DNA of 64,000 nt. It comes from Cryptosporangium sp044454545 (GTDB taxonomy: Bacteria; Actinomycetota; Actinomycetes; Mycobacteriales; Cryptosporangiaceae). How positions within the stretch are numbered: the first letter of the stretch is position 1; every line of letters starts with the position of its first letter. Shown here piece by piece: positions 7,857-16,495 of the stretch. The notes beneath the pieces are model-generated. The model was not told the origin of the DNA, searched no databases, and worked only from the letters and a program-made list of their open reading frames with translations. The translations under genes and the position numbers were made by a program. The stretch covers positions 62,001 through 126,000 of the forward strand of contig NZ_JBITDV010000017.1 in the NCBI RefSeq assembly GCF_044454545.1, in the 5' to 3' direction.

Positions 7857-9295
7857 GTGTCTCTTCCGAATGACGAACGTGTGATCTGTCGGATCGCTGC
7901 GTCGGTGTCGTAGAGGCGGAGTTCTTCATCGACGAGGGTCAACGTGACTGGAAGCCCCGGCCCCTCGCCCGTTTTGATTAGATACCGACCGCGGCCCGGG
8001 TGCCGGATCCCGGGGCGCAGTACGTCCGGCGACGCCCATGACGCGACGAGTTCGCGCTCGGGTGCCGACAGGCGGGTGATGAGGCTGACGCGCTCCAACT
8101 CGCGAGCGGAGAGGGCGGCGAGTACGACGATCGCGGATCGCTCGACAAAGCCGCGTGCCTTGGCGCGGTCCTCCTGCGTGGGCAACGCCTCGAGGTCATC
8201 CAGGCTGTGCGTGATCATCAGGGACGCGACGCCACGCTGCCGATTTAGCCGCGTCAGGGCGTCCGCATGGTCAACCAGGCCAGGAGCGCCGCGCAGCGCG
8301 CGCCACAGCTCGTCCATGACGGCCAACCACTGTCGGCGCGGTGCGAGTCCTGCGTCGGCGAGCGCCGCGGTGGCATCAACGGTGGCGAAGCCGAAGCTCC
8401 ATACCGACAGCATTGCTGCGGCGACGAGTTGGTCGCCGGCCAGCGCGATCCGGGAGATGTCCACGGAGACCGCGGGCGCGTCGAGGTCGATTGGCGTCGT
8501 CGTCGGGCCGTCGAAGACGCCCCTGAGCGTTCCGTCGCAAAGCAGCGCGAGCGTGGGAACGAGATCGGCGGCCCGGGCGCGGTAGTCGGCTTCGCCTCCG
8601 ATCCTCGCCGCGGATCGCAGTTCGTCGGGGCCTTCCTCGAGCAACGCAAGAACGTCCGGGATCGTCGGGTCTCGCGGCAGGCGGTCGCTCAGTAGGTCAA
8701 TGACTCGACCGAGCAGAACCTCCTCGGCGTTGTGTATGCGGGTACCGCGGACCAGCGTGCACAGCGCAAGCAGCAGCGCCAGACGCCGACCGCGGATCTC
8801 CAGACGGAGCTGATCGGCTGCCGCAGCCGGGAGGCGTCTGAGCGCGGTGCCGAGCGGTCCGCTGTCGAGCGGGTTGATCCGGTCGAGGCCGCGGCCGACC
8901 CGGATGACCTGCCCGCCGAGGTGCTCGACGATTCGTGTGTAGTCCGGCTTCGTGTCGCCGACGATCAGCGCCGTCCGCCCGAACGCGACGCTTCCCGTCA
9001 GCAGTCGTTTGACCAGCGCGCTCTTTCCGACGCCGGGCTGTCCGAGCACGAACATGCCCGGATTCGTGACCAGCCCGGCGTCCGCCCAGAGCAAGGGATC
9101 GAGGCAGACGGGTTCGCCGAATAGCATGTGCCGCCCCACCGGAATGCCGAGCGTGGGGGAACCAGAACCGGCGACGAACGGAAACAGGCCGCATAGCTGC
9201 ACGCTCGTGCCCTGGTATTCGACGCCGGCGGCGACGTGGCCGGCGCGGCCGCCAGTGGCGCCTCGCCATCCCCACATCGGTGGGATCGCGTTCAT
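7853..9295 (-). CDS. VirB4-like conjugation ATPase
   Basis: 480 residues from ATG 9295, preceded by GGAGGA. The frame is open further upstream, but a longer start would run into the SCO6880-like gene that ends at 9309. Walker A is GQPGVGKS (85-92) and Walker B is WLAVMDELWRAL; the MITHSLDDLEAL stretch is also typical of VirB4/TraC-type ATPases. It lacks the long N-terminal domain of classical VirB4, which here appears to be supplied by the separate SCO6880-like protein. It would power assembly of, and export through, the mating channel at the cytoplasmic face. It is part of the minus-strand transfer operon, with a 13-base gap upstream and a 4-base overlap downstream. Confidence 0.88.
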   Translation of the reverse strand: MNAIPPMWGWRGATGGRAGHVAAGVEYQGTSVQLCGLFPFVAGSGSPTLGIPVGRHMLFGEPVCLDPLLWADAGLVTNPGMFVLGQPGVGKSALVKRLLTGSVAFGRTALIVGDTKPDYTRIVEHLGGQVIRVGRGLDRINPLDSGPLGTALRRLPAAAADQLRLEIRGRRLALLLALCTLVRGTRIHNAEEVLLGRVIDLLSDRLPRDPTIPDVLALLEEGPDELRSAARIGGEADYRARAADLVPTLALLCDGTLRGVFDGPTTTPIDLDAPAVSVDISRIALAGDQLVAAAMLSVWSFGFATVDATAALADAGLAPRRQWLAVMDELWRALRGAPGLVDHADALTRLNRQRGVASLMITHSLDDLEALPTQEDRAKARGFVERSAIVVLAALSARELERVSLITRLSAPERELVASWASPDVLRPGIRHPGRGRYLIKTGEGPGLPVTLTLVDEELRLYDTDAAIRQITRSSFGRDT

Positions 9296-9308
9296 GTCTC
9301 CTCCGGAT

Positions 9309-10781
9309 TCAGCGGGGCCAGGTCGTGGCGAGCTGCGCGGGGCATAGGCCGCAGGGAAGGGTCGTCGCGAACCCAGCCGCCTGGCTCGCCCAGAGGCGCC
9401 GGAGACGAATCCGCGCGACGTCCGCACGCGCCTCGACATCTGCGACCGCGCCGTCGAGCTCATCGGGGTGCAGAGCCGTGACGGTGACGAAAAGGCTCAT
9501 CAGTCCGATCCCCGCACCTACGGCTTCTTCTCCGGCAGCACGCAAGGCTCGGTCGTGGTCAGCTCTGTCCCGCGCGTTCGCGTCACGGCGTTGTGCCGCG
9601 CGCAGCGCGGACCGGAAGACGGCTGCGTTGACCTCTCGGTCGACGACCTTCGCCGCTTCCGCAGCCGCTAACGGTCGGTAGACCAGGGTGACGCGCTTGC
9701 GGTAGGTGGTAGGCGCCAGCAGACGCGCCAGGACTTCGGCGTGGACGTGCTGCCGGGGAGCCTCTTGCCAAGCCCAGGACACGCTCAACCCGGAGTCGTG
9801 CCGGTAGCGCCCGTATTCCTCGTCTGCAGCGATCGGACCTGCTGTGGCCCAGTCGACGAGCCTTTGATCGGCGCCGTCGAGACGTTCGAGGTCGTCACGT
9901 GCACCGGGGTCAAAGGAGCTCCGAACGATCGCGGCCAGTTCCGGCGCGGTGGCGCGACCGAGCAGTGTGAGACCGCAGCTGCCGAGCGCACTCTCCAGGC
10001 CCGGCAGCTGGCGGGTCACCTCGGCGACGGCGTCGGCGTCGAGCTTCGTCGCGGTTCCGGCGGGGTCGAAGGTGATTGAGACTTCGGTGCGGACCTCGGC
10101 CGCGGTCTCAGCAGTGCTGCTGGCGACGCGGCGTAGGAGATGCGCCGCGGCGGCCGAGGCGCCCGGCACAAGCTGCGCAGCCAGCTGACTCGGAAGGCGG
10201 ACGCTCGAGGCGGGTAGGGCAGTGACGGTGATGGCCGCCCACCGAACCATCGGTTGATAACCGAGGCCGGCGAGCCAAGCACCCCAGTTAGCGACCCAGG
10301 CGTCCGACTGGTCTCGGTCGACGAGCCAGGTCGAGGTTGGTGCGACGCGCAGCGTCGCGGTCAACGTTCCGCTCCGGCGATGGCGGACCAGACCGAACGG
10401 TCCGGCCGCGTCGTCGACGGCGAGCAGTTCGGTCGCTGCCAGGACGCCTGGCAGCATCCAAGCGTGCGGGCCGTCTGCGGTGACACCAGCTCGGTAGGAC
10501 GTGCGGCCGCGGGCTTGGCCCCAAGCCCAGCGCAGCTGTTGTGAGAGCGCGCTGAGCAGCGGCGTGCCGTTCCAGCGTGCGACGAGAAGCGCGACGACGC
10601 CCGTCGCGGGGACGGCGGCGACGGCCATCGCGGCGGCGGAGATCGATCCGGCTGCGACCACCGCGAGGATCGCGCCGAGCACGACGAGAGTGTGGGCAGG
10701 CCCGAGGCCCCACAGCCCCATGCTGCGGCTACGGCGCCATCCGCCGTAAGTCCGTGCAGAAGCGGCTGGTTCGCTGGACAT
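9309..10781 (-). CDS. SCO6880-family conjugation membrane protein
   Basis: 490 residues. The N-terminus has a short cytoplasmic part and two adjacent transmembrane helices (LGPAHTLVVLGAILAVVAAG and ISAAAMAVAAVPATGVVALL, about 26-67). A large cytoplasmic part follows, with GPHAWMLPGVLAATELLAVD and LVDRDQSDAWVANWGAWLA. This is the pattern of SCO6880-family proteins, which accompany VirB4- and VirD4-like ATPases in actinobacterial type IV systems. The N-terminus acts as a VirB3/PrgI-like membrane unit, and the rest replaces the VirB4 N-terminal domain (family knowledge and inference). Its start lies 7 bases after the stop of the VirB6-like gene. Confidence 0.85.
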   Translation of the reverse strand: MSSEPAASARTYGGWRRSRSMGLWGLGPAHTLVVLGAILAVVAAGSISAAAMAVAAVPATGVVALLVARWNGTPLLSALSQQLRWAWGQARGRTSYRAGVTADGPHAWMLPGVLAATELLAVDDAAGPFGLVRHRRSGTLTATLRVAPTSTWLVDRDQSDAWVANWGAWLAGLGYQPMVRWAAITVTALPASSVRLPSQLAAQLVPGASAAAAHLLRRVASSTAETAAEVRTEVSITFDPAGTATKLDADAVAEVTRQLPGLESALGSCGLTLLGRATAPELAAIVRSSFDPGARDDLERLDGADQRLVDWATAGPIAADEEYGRYRHDSGLSVSWAWQEAPRQHVHAEVLARLLAPTTYRKRVTLVYRPLAAAEAAKVVDREVNAAVFRSALRAAQRRDANARDRADHDRALRAAGEEAVGAGIGLMSLFVTVTALHPDELDGAVADVEARADVARIRLRRLWASQAAGFATTLPCGLCPAQLATTWPR

Positions 10782-10788
10782 AGTTCGG

Positions 10789-11991
10789 TTACCTCGTTTC
10801 GTCGGGTGGGTCAGTCATCGCTCGACCGGCTCGCTCGGCTGCCGCTCGGGCTGCCGCGGCGGTCTGCTGCGCAATAGCCGCAGCCGCGGATGCGCCGCCG
10901 GCGCCCGCTGCGGCCCCGCCGGGCGGCGCGTCGGCCGCCGGGGAAGGAGCGGCCGGCGCGCCGCGACTACCGGCAGGGTCTTGAAAGGTCGGCATCCTGG
11001 GCGACGCCGCACCGGAGGACGCCGGCTCGAGACTCGACTCCAGATACCGCGCGTAGTCGTTGATTCCGCGTTCTCCGGCGCCGCGTAGCGACGCTGTCGC
11101 GTGTATGCCGCCGGCACCAGCGGTGGCCAGCAGGCCGAGTCCGCCGCCACCGCCGCTCTGCAGCGAGCCAGTCGTCCAAGAGAAGAGCCGCACCAGGAGC
11201 GGCATGGCCAGCAAAGCGAGAGCCAGCACCGTGACGCCCATGAAGAACGACCGTGGGTCGTTGTCGTCCGAAGGCCCGATGAGCAGAAACGCGACGCTGT
11301 AAATCAGCGCGGCGACCGCCTTGTACGTGGCCAGTGCGAGGCTCCACGACAGCACCTTCTGCCGCCAGCCGCTCGTCATCTGGCTGCCTCCGCCGGATGC
11401 AGCGAGCTGCAGAAGCCCGGCGAGAATGACGAGGCTCGCTTCGCGGAAGAACATGAGTAACGCCTGGACGAAACTCGCTATGAGAACGAGCGCGCCGATG
11501 AGCGTGACCGCGCCATCGGGCATCACCCGCGCCGGGATCAGGAGCGCGGCGAACCGGTCGGTCAGCCCTTGCTCGGTGACCTGACCCATCGACTGCTGCA
11601 GCACCCAGAGCGAGAAACCGTCACTTGCGCGGAGCACCATGTGCGTGCCGGCGACGCCGACCGCGCCCCAGAGCACGGTTGACCAGAGGGTGCGGACGAT
11701 TTGAAAGATCGGCTCGGGACGCCGGGACACGATCATCTGCAGGCCCTGCCACATCACGCTGCCGACCGCGACCGCAGCGGTGATCGGCAAGACCCAGCTC
11801 TGCAGGTCGTACGACGTATCTGAGGTGAAGCTCGGTAGGCCGAGCCACCAGGTCGCCATCCACGCAGCGACCCAGGCGATCGCCGTCGTGACGGCGTGCG
11901 CGACTCCGCTCAGCGTGCCGTCGGCTGCCTGCTCGGCGACCTTGCCGCCGACGTCGCACGCCAGACCGCCCCAGCCACCGCTCGGGCACAC
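10789..11991 (-). CDS. VirB6/TrbL-like polytopic membrane protein
   Basis: 400 residues from a GTG at 11991, two bases after the stop of the VirB8-like gene; longer starts would overlap that gene. About six transmembrane helices are visible between residues 30 and 300, including VSVMWQ-like, LVLIASFVQALLMFF and FFMGVTVLALALLAMPLLV. The tail (about 310-400) is Ala/Pro/Gly-rich and likely disordered. Topology, size and position between VirB8-like and SCO6880-like genes fit the VirB6/TrbL channel component of a type IV secretion system. It would sit in the cytoplasmic membrane and line the DNA path. Sequence similarity is by topology rather than a sharp motif, so the family name is less certain than the role. 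Confidence 0.75.
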   Translation of the reverse strand: MCPSGGWGGLACDVGGKVAEQAADGTLSGVAHAVTTAIAWVAAWMATWWLGLPSFTSDTSYDLQSWVLPITAAVAVGSVMWQGLQMIVSRRPEPIFQIVRTLWSTVLWGAVGVAGTHMVLRASDGFSLWVLQQSMGQVTEQGLTDRFAALLIPARVMPDGAVTLIGALVLIASFVQALLMFFREASLVILAGLLQLAASGGGSQMTSGWRQKVLSWSLALATYKAVAALIYSVAFLLIGPSDDNDPRSFFMGVTVLALALLAMPLLVRLFSWTTGSLQSGGGGGLGLLATAGAGGIHATASLRGAGERGINDYARYLESSLEPASSGAASPRMPTFQDPAGSRGAPAAPSPAADAPPGGAAAGAGGASAAAAIAQQTAAAARAAAERAGRAMTDPPDETR

Positions 11992-11992
11992 G

Positions 11993-12685
11993 CTACGCGT
12001 CCGCGAACGAGGTGTAGCCGATGCGGGAGTAGACGCGGCCGACCATCGGCGACCAGTCGCCATGGGCTGGTGCCACCAATGCCCAGTCGTTGTGGAACCA
12101 GGTCAGCTGAATCGCGAACGTGACGAGCCCGGAGTCGTTGTTCGCGTCCAGCGCCTCGAGAAGGAGTCGGACAGCGGCGGCATGCTCGTCGACGGCGTCG
12201 ACCTGGTAGCCCAGAGCGGTAGCTCGGACGCTGCCGGCCGGGCGCCCGTACGGAACGTCGTAGTTCTCGCGTAGCCGCGAGTACTCCTCGTCGACTACCG
12301 CGCGCAGCGCGGCCACGTCGTTGCCGACCACCTGGGTGCTGAGCGTCGGACCGTAGACGTCTGGTCCGACCTCCGGGGTGACGCGGATGCTTAGGTGGAG
12401 TGCGGCGTAGGCAGCGCCTTCGGCGCTGTGGCTGAAGCCCCGAGCGAGACCGCTGTCGAGGACGCGTGGCCCGGCAGTGTGGGAGACCGGAAGGCGTGTG
12501 CCGGCCAGCTCGACGTCGGTGGGCGTCCGGGACGCCGATGCCTTCGGTGCTCGGGGGAACTCGCCGTGATCGTCACTGATGAAGGTCGTGGCGGCAAGGG
12601 TGATAGCCGCGGCGCACACAAGGATGAGCGCGATGATGCCTATGCGGCGGAGGGCTGCCGTGGGCTGGTGATTGGCGCGCTGCAC
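11993..12685 (-). CDS. VirB8/TcpC-like conjugation membrane protein
   Basis: 230 residues from a GTG at 12685 whose G is also the last base of the upstream TAG stop. A longer upstream frame is open but overlaps the VirB2-like gene entirely. One transmembrane helix (about 13-35) is followed by an extracytoplasmic domain of about 190 residues with alpha/beta sequence such as AALRAVVDEEYSRLRENYDV and WFHNDWALVAPAHGDWSPM. A single anchor plus an NTF2-like outer domain is the architecture of VirB8/TcpC scaffolds. Its place in the operon supports that role. The exact family assignment is inferred from architecture. Confidence 0.7.
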   Translation of the reverse strand: MQRANHQPTAALRRIGIIALILVCAAAITLAATTFISDDHGEFPRAPKASASRTPTDVELAGTRLPVSHTAGPRVLDSGLARGFSHSAEGAAYAALHLSIRVTPEVGPDVYGPTLSTQVVGNDVAALRAVVDEEYSRLRENYDVPYGRPAGSVRATALGYQVDAVDEHAAAVRLLLEALDANNDSGLVTFAIQLTWFHNDWALVAPAHGDWSPMVGRVYSRIGYTSFADA

Positions 12686-13014
12686 TAGAGCACCGATCCG
12701 ACCAATGTCGCGGCGATGGCCGCGATGCTGACGCCGCCTAGGACCCACGGGAGTCCGATCGCGCCGTCGACCGCGAGTGCGGAGCGGTTCCGGCGGCCGA
12801 AGATCATCATTCCGCAGCACCAGAGGATGCCGAGGACGCCGGCGCCGCGGATGGTCCACTTCGCCCAGCTGATGAACTTTCCGAGGACGGGACCGAGGCC
12901 GGGGATCTCGGATGGGGGTGGGTTGGGGATGCCCGGATCGGGCGTGGCCATCGGCGCGGCGAACACTGCGCTGATGGCTTGATGGCCGTGGTCGGCCAGA
13001 GTCGAGATGAGCAC
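12685..13014 (-). CDS. Small two-helix membrane protein, VirB2/TrbC pilin candidate
   Basis: 109 residues, first gene of the minus-strand transfer operon. The start is GTG 13014 with GGGAGGAAC just upstream. A hydrophobic N-terminal stretch and a Pro-rich segment (PDPGIPNPPPSEIPGLGPVL) precede two helices (AKWTIRGAGVLGILWCCGMM and LPWVLGGVSIAAIAATLVGS). Small proteins with two C-terminal helices at the head of type IV operons are usually VirB2/TrbC-like pilins; no motif proves it. The start codon and Shine-Dalgarno are part of an inverted repeat (13011-13071) that could control translation of the whole operon. Confidence 0.65.
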   Translation of the reverse strand: MLISTLADHGHQAISAVFAAPMATPDPGIPNPPPSEIPGLGPVLGKFISWAKWTIRGAGVLGILWCCGMMIFGRRNRSALAVDGAIGLPWVLGGVSIAAIAATLVGSVL

Positions 13015-13071
13015 CGTTCCTCCCGCGGTGGATGCCGCGGATTTCGTCGCGGCGTGCGAGGCGAACGGTGC
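13011..13071 (-). promoter_or_regulatory. Leader inverted repeat overlapping the start site of the transfer operon
   Basis: GCACCGTTC (13011-13019) and GAACGGTGC (13063-13071) are perfect 9-bp complements. In the minus-strand mRNA the second arm contains part of the ribosome binding site and the GTG start of the VirB2-like gene. A nested CCGCGG/CCGCGG pair lies in the loop. If folded, this leader would hide the start, so it may set translation of the transfer operon. Function is inference. Confidence 0.5.
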
Positions 13072-13384
13072 TTCTTGTGACGTAGCTAGATCGCTAGTCG
13101 CCTGGGAATCTTCGCGCTGCTGGGATAGCGAGCCTCTACATGTGTGGCTGCAACTCGTTGTCGAACCGCAGCAGTTGAGGTAGCCGGCTCATATGCATCG
13201 ATGCTCTCCGTGCCTTGTAGCGGCTGAGACACGTCCCCGCCCGATCGCAGTTGCGCCACCTGCTAGCAGGACCGTGATCGGCCAGCCGCTGCCGGCCGGT
13301 CCATTCGATCCCAATGAGCGGCGCGGAGGTCTTCGGCGCGAAACGCCGAGACCCTAAAGGCGCTCGTGCTGGTCTTTGGCAAGG
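13015..13384. other. Intergenic region upstream of the transfer operon
   Basis: About 370 bases without a credible gene. It should hold the promoter of the minus-strand transfer operon, the leader described separately, and a hairpin at 13328-13353 downstream of the DUF397 gene. It is a candidate place for a transfer origin, but no known nick-site sequence was recognised. Confidence 0.5.
13328..13353 (-). terminator. Hairpin downstream of the DUF397 gene
   Basis: GGTCTTCGGCG, a CGAAA loop and CGCCGAGACC form a stem with one bulged base, about 30 bases after the DUF397 stop on the minus strand. No strong U tract follows, so termination is only probable. Confidence 0.45.
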
Positions 13385-13588
13385 TCAGCGGCTTAGTTGC
13401 CATTCGTCGGTCCGAACAGCATCCAGAAATTCTAGCCATTGCCGGCGATTGACGCCTAAAACCGTGGCAGAAGGGCTCTTGGAGTCCCGAACCATGACAT
13501 GCGCGCCGTGGACAGCTATCTCAACGCAGCCTTGGTCCACGCTGGATGAGCTTTTTCGCCACTCAAGTGCCGCTAAGTCAACATCCAT
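13385..13588 (-). CDS. DUF397 protein
   Basis: 67 residues from ATG 13588. The sequence MDVDLAALEWRKSSSS..GCVEIAV..HVMVRDSKSP..TVLGVNRRQWLEFLDAVR is the full DUF397 pattern. DUF397 proteins are small actinobacterial partners of XRE/DUF5753 regulators and are usually encoded next to them. The partner is probably the XRE gene at 14151-15032, 0.6 kb upstream on the same strand, with one small membrane gene between. Base composition here is lower in GC than in the flanking transfer genes, which suggests a separate origin. The frame is open further upstream, but the ATG fits the family length. Confidence 0.88.
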   Translation of the reverse strand: MDVDLAALEWRKSSSSVDQGCVEIAVHGAHVMVRDSKSPSATVLGVNRRQWLEFLDAVRTDEWQLSR

Positions 13589-13782
13589 CACGTCTGCCCC
13601 CAAGTCGTAAGTACTAAGAGGGTAGAGGAAAAAGCGCAGATTGCCGAGCGTGGACGGTCCGATAGTCAAGTCGCAGCAGCGAGCGGGTCAGATGTATTCG
13701 AAGCCTGCCGGTGGGCAAAGAAGCATCTGTTGCAGAGTAGAGCCCGCGACGCATGATCGCGGGCGCTACATACGTTCGCGCC

Positions 13783-13983
13783 TTACTGGTGGCCAATTAC
13801 CTGGTGGAGGCCGTAGATCGAGGCGCCGGCTGCGAAGACTCCGGCGATTACAGCTGCAGCGACGTGCTGTCCCGCCAGAAATGTGAGTGCACCAATGGTT
13901 ATGCCAATGACTGCACCACCGAGGAGGATTACCACGGTGCGCAGCGTGAACAGGTCAGGACGGTCATGCGAGGGCTCGCTCAT
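13783..13983 (-). CDS. Small two-helix membrane protein
   Basis: 66 residues from ATG 13983 (GTG 13995 would add four residues). The N-terminus MSEPSHDRPDLFTLRT is hydrophilic. Two transmembrane helices follow: VVILLGGAVIGITIGALTFL and VAAAVIAGVFAAGASIYGLH. No family is recognised. It lies between the XRE/DUF5753 gene and the DUF397 gene on the same strand and may be co-transcribed with them. Small membrane proteins in this position are sometimes regulator-linked effectors, but nothing here proves that. Confidence 0.55.
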   Translation of the reverse strand: MSEPSHDRPDLFTLRTVVILLGGAVIGITIGALTFLAGQHVAAAVIAGVFAAGASIYGLHQVIGHQ

Positions 13984-14150
13984 CGCCGACCCCACTGAGG
14001 GATGCTCGGCGACTCGGTTGCAAACGCTGTCGAAGGGTAGCCTTCATGCAGGGGAACAGGCATGCTGGTCTCCTTGGGTCCGTTATCAGGGTCCAGGGGA
14101 GGGGTTCGCGCCTTGTTCGTTGGTAGCGTAGGAGGCGCGAGCCCCGTCTA

Positions 14151-15032
14151 CTATGCTGATCGTTTGGCATTCTCCTCGCTTTCGAGTTCCGCGATTCTCC
14201 GCTCTACAAGCTCGAGAGTGAATTTCTGGCTGCAAGCAATGTCTTCCAACTTGAAAAACCGGTCTAGGTATTTCGATGCCTCTTGTGGGTCGTCCCGAAG
14301 GCTGCTGGCGGAGTCCCGGCGGGAATTTTCGAGGTACGCGACCATCCCGAGTCGAGGGTCTGTGAACTCTAGGACCGTGCAGGGCCCTTCAGTTCCTGGA
14401 TGAAGCCCAGTATTAAATAGAACGACGCGGAAGTCGACGTTCGGATTCTCTGCGCATACCTTTCTGATGTACTCGAGTTGAGTAATCATGACTCCTGGGC
14501 TACCAACTGTTCGATAAAATACGGATTCGTCGACTAGGAAGAAAAACTTTTTCTCTGCCTCGTGCAATATTTCTTGACGATCGAGACGGGCCTGAGTTCG
14601 CAGCTCACGACGATCAAGTGACTCGTCTGGGTTTACGACCGCCCGCGCATAGTCTCCAGTTTGGAGGAGACCGGGAAACACGGTGGTCTCCCAGTAGCGC
14701 GCGATCGACGCCACTCCTTCCAGTCCGAGGTACGAAACGAAGTATGTGTCGAAGACCGAGCCGTATGCGCTCCATCCTTCGCGCTTCATGGCGTTGCGAT
14801 TCATGTCGATATACCGTTCTTGTTCTTCTTCGGTTACGCCATAAAGTCGTAGGAGACCGCGCAGGTCATGTGTGGTTATCCGCACCGCACCAGACTCGAC
14901 ACGTAGAACCTTCGATACTGACCACTCCATCGCCGCTGCTACCTGTCGCTGCGTCCGTAGCGAACCGAGGCGAAGCTCATGTAGCTCGGCCAAGAGTATT
15001 CGCTTCAGTACGGTCGGGTCCGCTTCGTCCAT
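14151..15032 (-). CDS. XRE-family regulator with DUF5753 domain
   Basis: 293 residues. The helix-turn-helix is at about 12-65 (LGSLRTQRQVAAAMEWSVSK..ESGAVRITTHDLRGLLRLYG). The rest is DUF5753: YLGLEGVASIARYWETTVFP, GLLQTGDYARAV, RLDRQEILHE, FFLVDESVFYRTVGSPGVM and the VVLFNTGLHPG stretch. This is the common actinobacterial regulator type that pairs with DUF397 proteins, of which one is encoded downstream. It would act as a DNA-binding regulator in the cytoplasm. Several codons are A/T-rich compared with neighbours, another sign that this 1.6-kb block was acquired separately. Confidence 0.9.
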   Translation of the reverse strand: MDEADPTVLKRILLAELHELRLGSLRTQRQVAAAMEWSVSKVLRVESGAVRITTHDLRGLLRLYGVTEEEQERYIDMNRNAMKREGWSAYGSVFDTYFVSYLGLEGVASIARYWETTVFPGLLQTGDYARAVVNPDESLDRRELRTQARLDRQEILHEAEKKFFFLVDESVFYRTVGSPGVMITQLEYIRKVCAENPNVDFRVVLFNTGLHPGTEGPCTVLEFTDPRLGMVAYLENSRRDSASSLRDDPQEASKYLDRFFKLEDIACSQKFTLELVERRIAELESEENAKRSA

Positions 15033-15478
15033 GGGGGACGCTTCCTCTCCTTAATCGATCTAGTAGTAGTCGAGGTCGAGCGTCGGTGCCTCCTGGTGCT
15101 ACGACGCGGACGGCGCTGGGTTGCGGCCTGCTGCACAGCCAGGAGCGAGCTCGCTTTTTACTGTACATCGTCTGGATGCACAGCCTTTAGGCCGTCAGCT
15201 ACGAGCGACTCAGCGTGTTGAAGGTTAGAAGAACCCTTGGCAAGAGGGCTCGGAAGCCTGGAGGACAGCGACGGGCGGGCGATCGGCCAACCTGCGGCCA
15301 TTGGGTGGTGCCCGGCACCCGTGCTAACTGGCCGACCTCCTCCGTCACGGTCGACTGCGTCAACCGTGACGAGGAGGGATCAAAGGATGGTCCAGCTGAT
15401 GGTTCCAAGGTGGGCTGCCGAAGCGATCGTCCGTCGGTGCCATCGACAGCAACGTCCAGGCTTCCAAGGGCGGACGAT
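15033..15478. other. Intergenic region with an inverted repeat
   Basis: About 450 bases between divergent genes. No frame has a good start. It holds GTCACGGT (15344-15351) and ACCGTGAC (15363-15370), an 8-bp inverted repeat with an 11-base spacer, 110 bases upstream of the + strand gene at 15479. This could be an operator for the 15.5-18.4 kb genes or part of a transfer origin; neither is shown. Confidence 0.4.
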
Positions 15479-16135
15479 ATGACGCCCGACGACGTTGTCG
15501 ACGGCATCGCCATCCATCGGCAGCTCAATCAGCACATGGGCCAGCTACTCGCGACCCTTGAGTTCCCCTCGGGACGCCCAGTGCCGCACGGGACCGCGAT
15601 CACCGAGATTCAGAAGGTGATGTCCTCTTCTCCTTCGGATCCTCGGTACGTGCCCTTAGCGCTCGCCATGATGGCGCCGACCAAGCCGTGGCTAGACCAG
15701 GTCGCTACGCGCGCCGGCCAGTTGCTTGCCATTGCGCCGGACCGAATGCCACCTACGCTCCGCGCCTCGCTTGCCCAGTTGGCCAACGCGATCGAGACGG
15801 GCAACGGAGTCGACGCTCTGGAGACGGTTGTCGAGCTGGACAGCCGTCCCACCCCTCGCCTGCCGCGAGACGCGTCGCAGGCCTACAAGCGGCTGCGAGA
15901 CCTGACCCGGGATCCCTCGATCACGGCGATGCGGCTGCTTTTCGAGTACGTGCACGGCGAGCGCGCGGGAGAGCCGGGACGTAGCTATGTGCCGGCCGAG
16001 CGGGCTCAGCGAGCGTCCGACATCGCTGAACAGCACACAACCCGCGGGCCGTTTCCAGCCGCTGTACCCGGCCTGCGCGCGCGGGGCTCTGTCCCGTCCA
16101 GGCCCGCGCCCAGCACTCGCCCGCCGCGTCGTTGA
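15479..16135 (+). CDS. Protein of unknown function (helical, ICE-associated)
   Basis: 218 residues from ATG 15479, preceded by AAGGGCGGA; the longer open frame upstream has no ribosome binding site. The sequence is mostly helical (DDVVDGIAIHRQLNQHMGQL, SLAQLANAIETGNGVDALET) with a basic, Pro/Arg-rich C-terminal tail (SVPSRPAPSTRPPRR). No catalytic motif or membrane segment is seen. I do not recognise it. It opens a + strand group of four unrecognised genes (15.5-18.4 kb) that precede the lipoprotein and Tad-like genes, so it may be an element-specific transfer or maintenance function. Confidence 0.55.
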   Translation: MTPDDVVDGIAIHRQLNQHMGQLLATLEFPSGRPVPHGTAITEIQKVMSSSPSDPRYVPLALAMMAPTKPWLDQVATRAGQLLAIAPDRMPPTLRASLAQLANAIETGNGVDALETVVELDSRPTPRLPRDASQAYKRLRDLTRDPSITAMRLLFEYVHGERAGEPGRSYVPAERAQRASDIAEQHTTRGPFPAAVPGLRARGSVPSRPAPSTRPPRR

Positions 16136-16168
16136 TGAGAACGCCGGCCTCACTCACCGGGGAGAAGC

Positions 16169-16366
16169 ATGCCTAGCGATTCAGCACCGGACACCGATGC
16201 GGATGTCGCCGTGTCTGAGCTGCTGCCTGCGATCCAGCTTCAGATCGACGCGCTACGCGTGCTGCTACACGCCCAACAACGACTGCTCAACGCGATTCAG
16301 CGTTCGCGTCCGGCGATCAAGCCCACTGTGATCGTCCGGCCGTCTCCGCGCCGAACCCGCAGCTAG
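16169..16366 (+). CDS. Small protein of unknown function
   Basis: 65 residues. It starts at ATG 16169 with GGGGAG 5 bases upstream, 33 bases after the previous stop. The middle part (VSELLPAIQLQIDALRVLLH..QQRLLNAIQ) is a heptad-like helix, possibly a short coiled coil, and the C-terminus is basic (VRPSPRRTRS). No family is recognised. Spacing and ribosome binding site support it as a real gene of the same transcription unit. Confidence 0.5.
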   Translation: MPSDSAPDTDADVAVSELLPAIQLQIDALRVLLHAQQRLLNAIQRSRPAIKPTVIVRPSPRRTRS

Positions 16367-16495
16367 CGAGCTCGCTACGTCCGCTGCTAATCCCGTTGGG
16401 TGACTCTCCGTCGGGCAGGCGCGCCTCCGACCTCGTTGTCCACAGGCCGCGGCGCAAGCGCCAGATATTCATAACGAGCGGAGGAGCCTCGTCCT

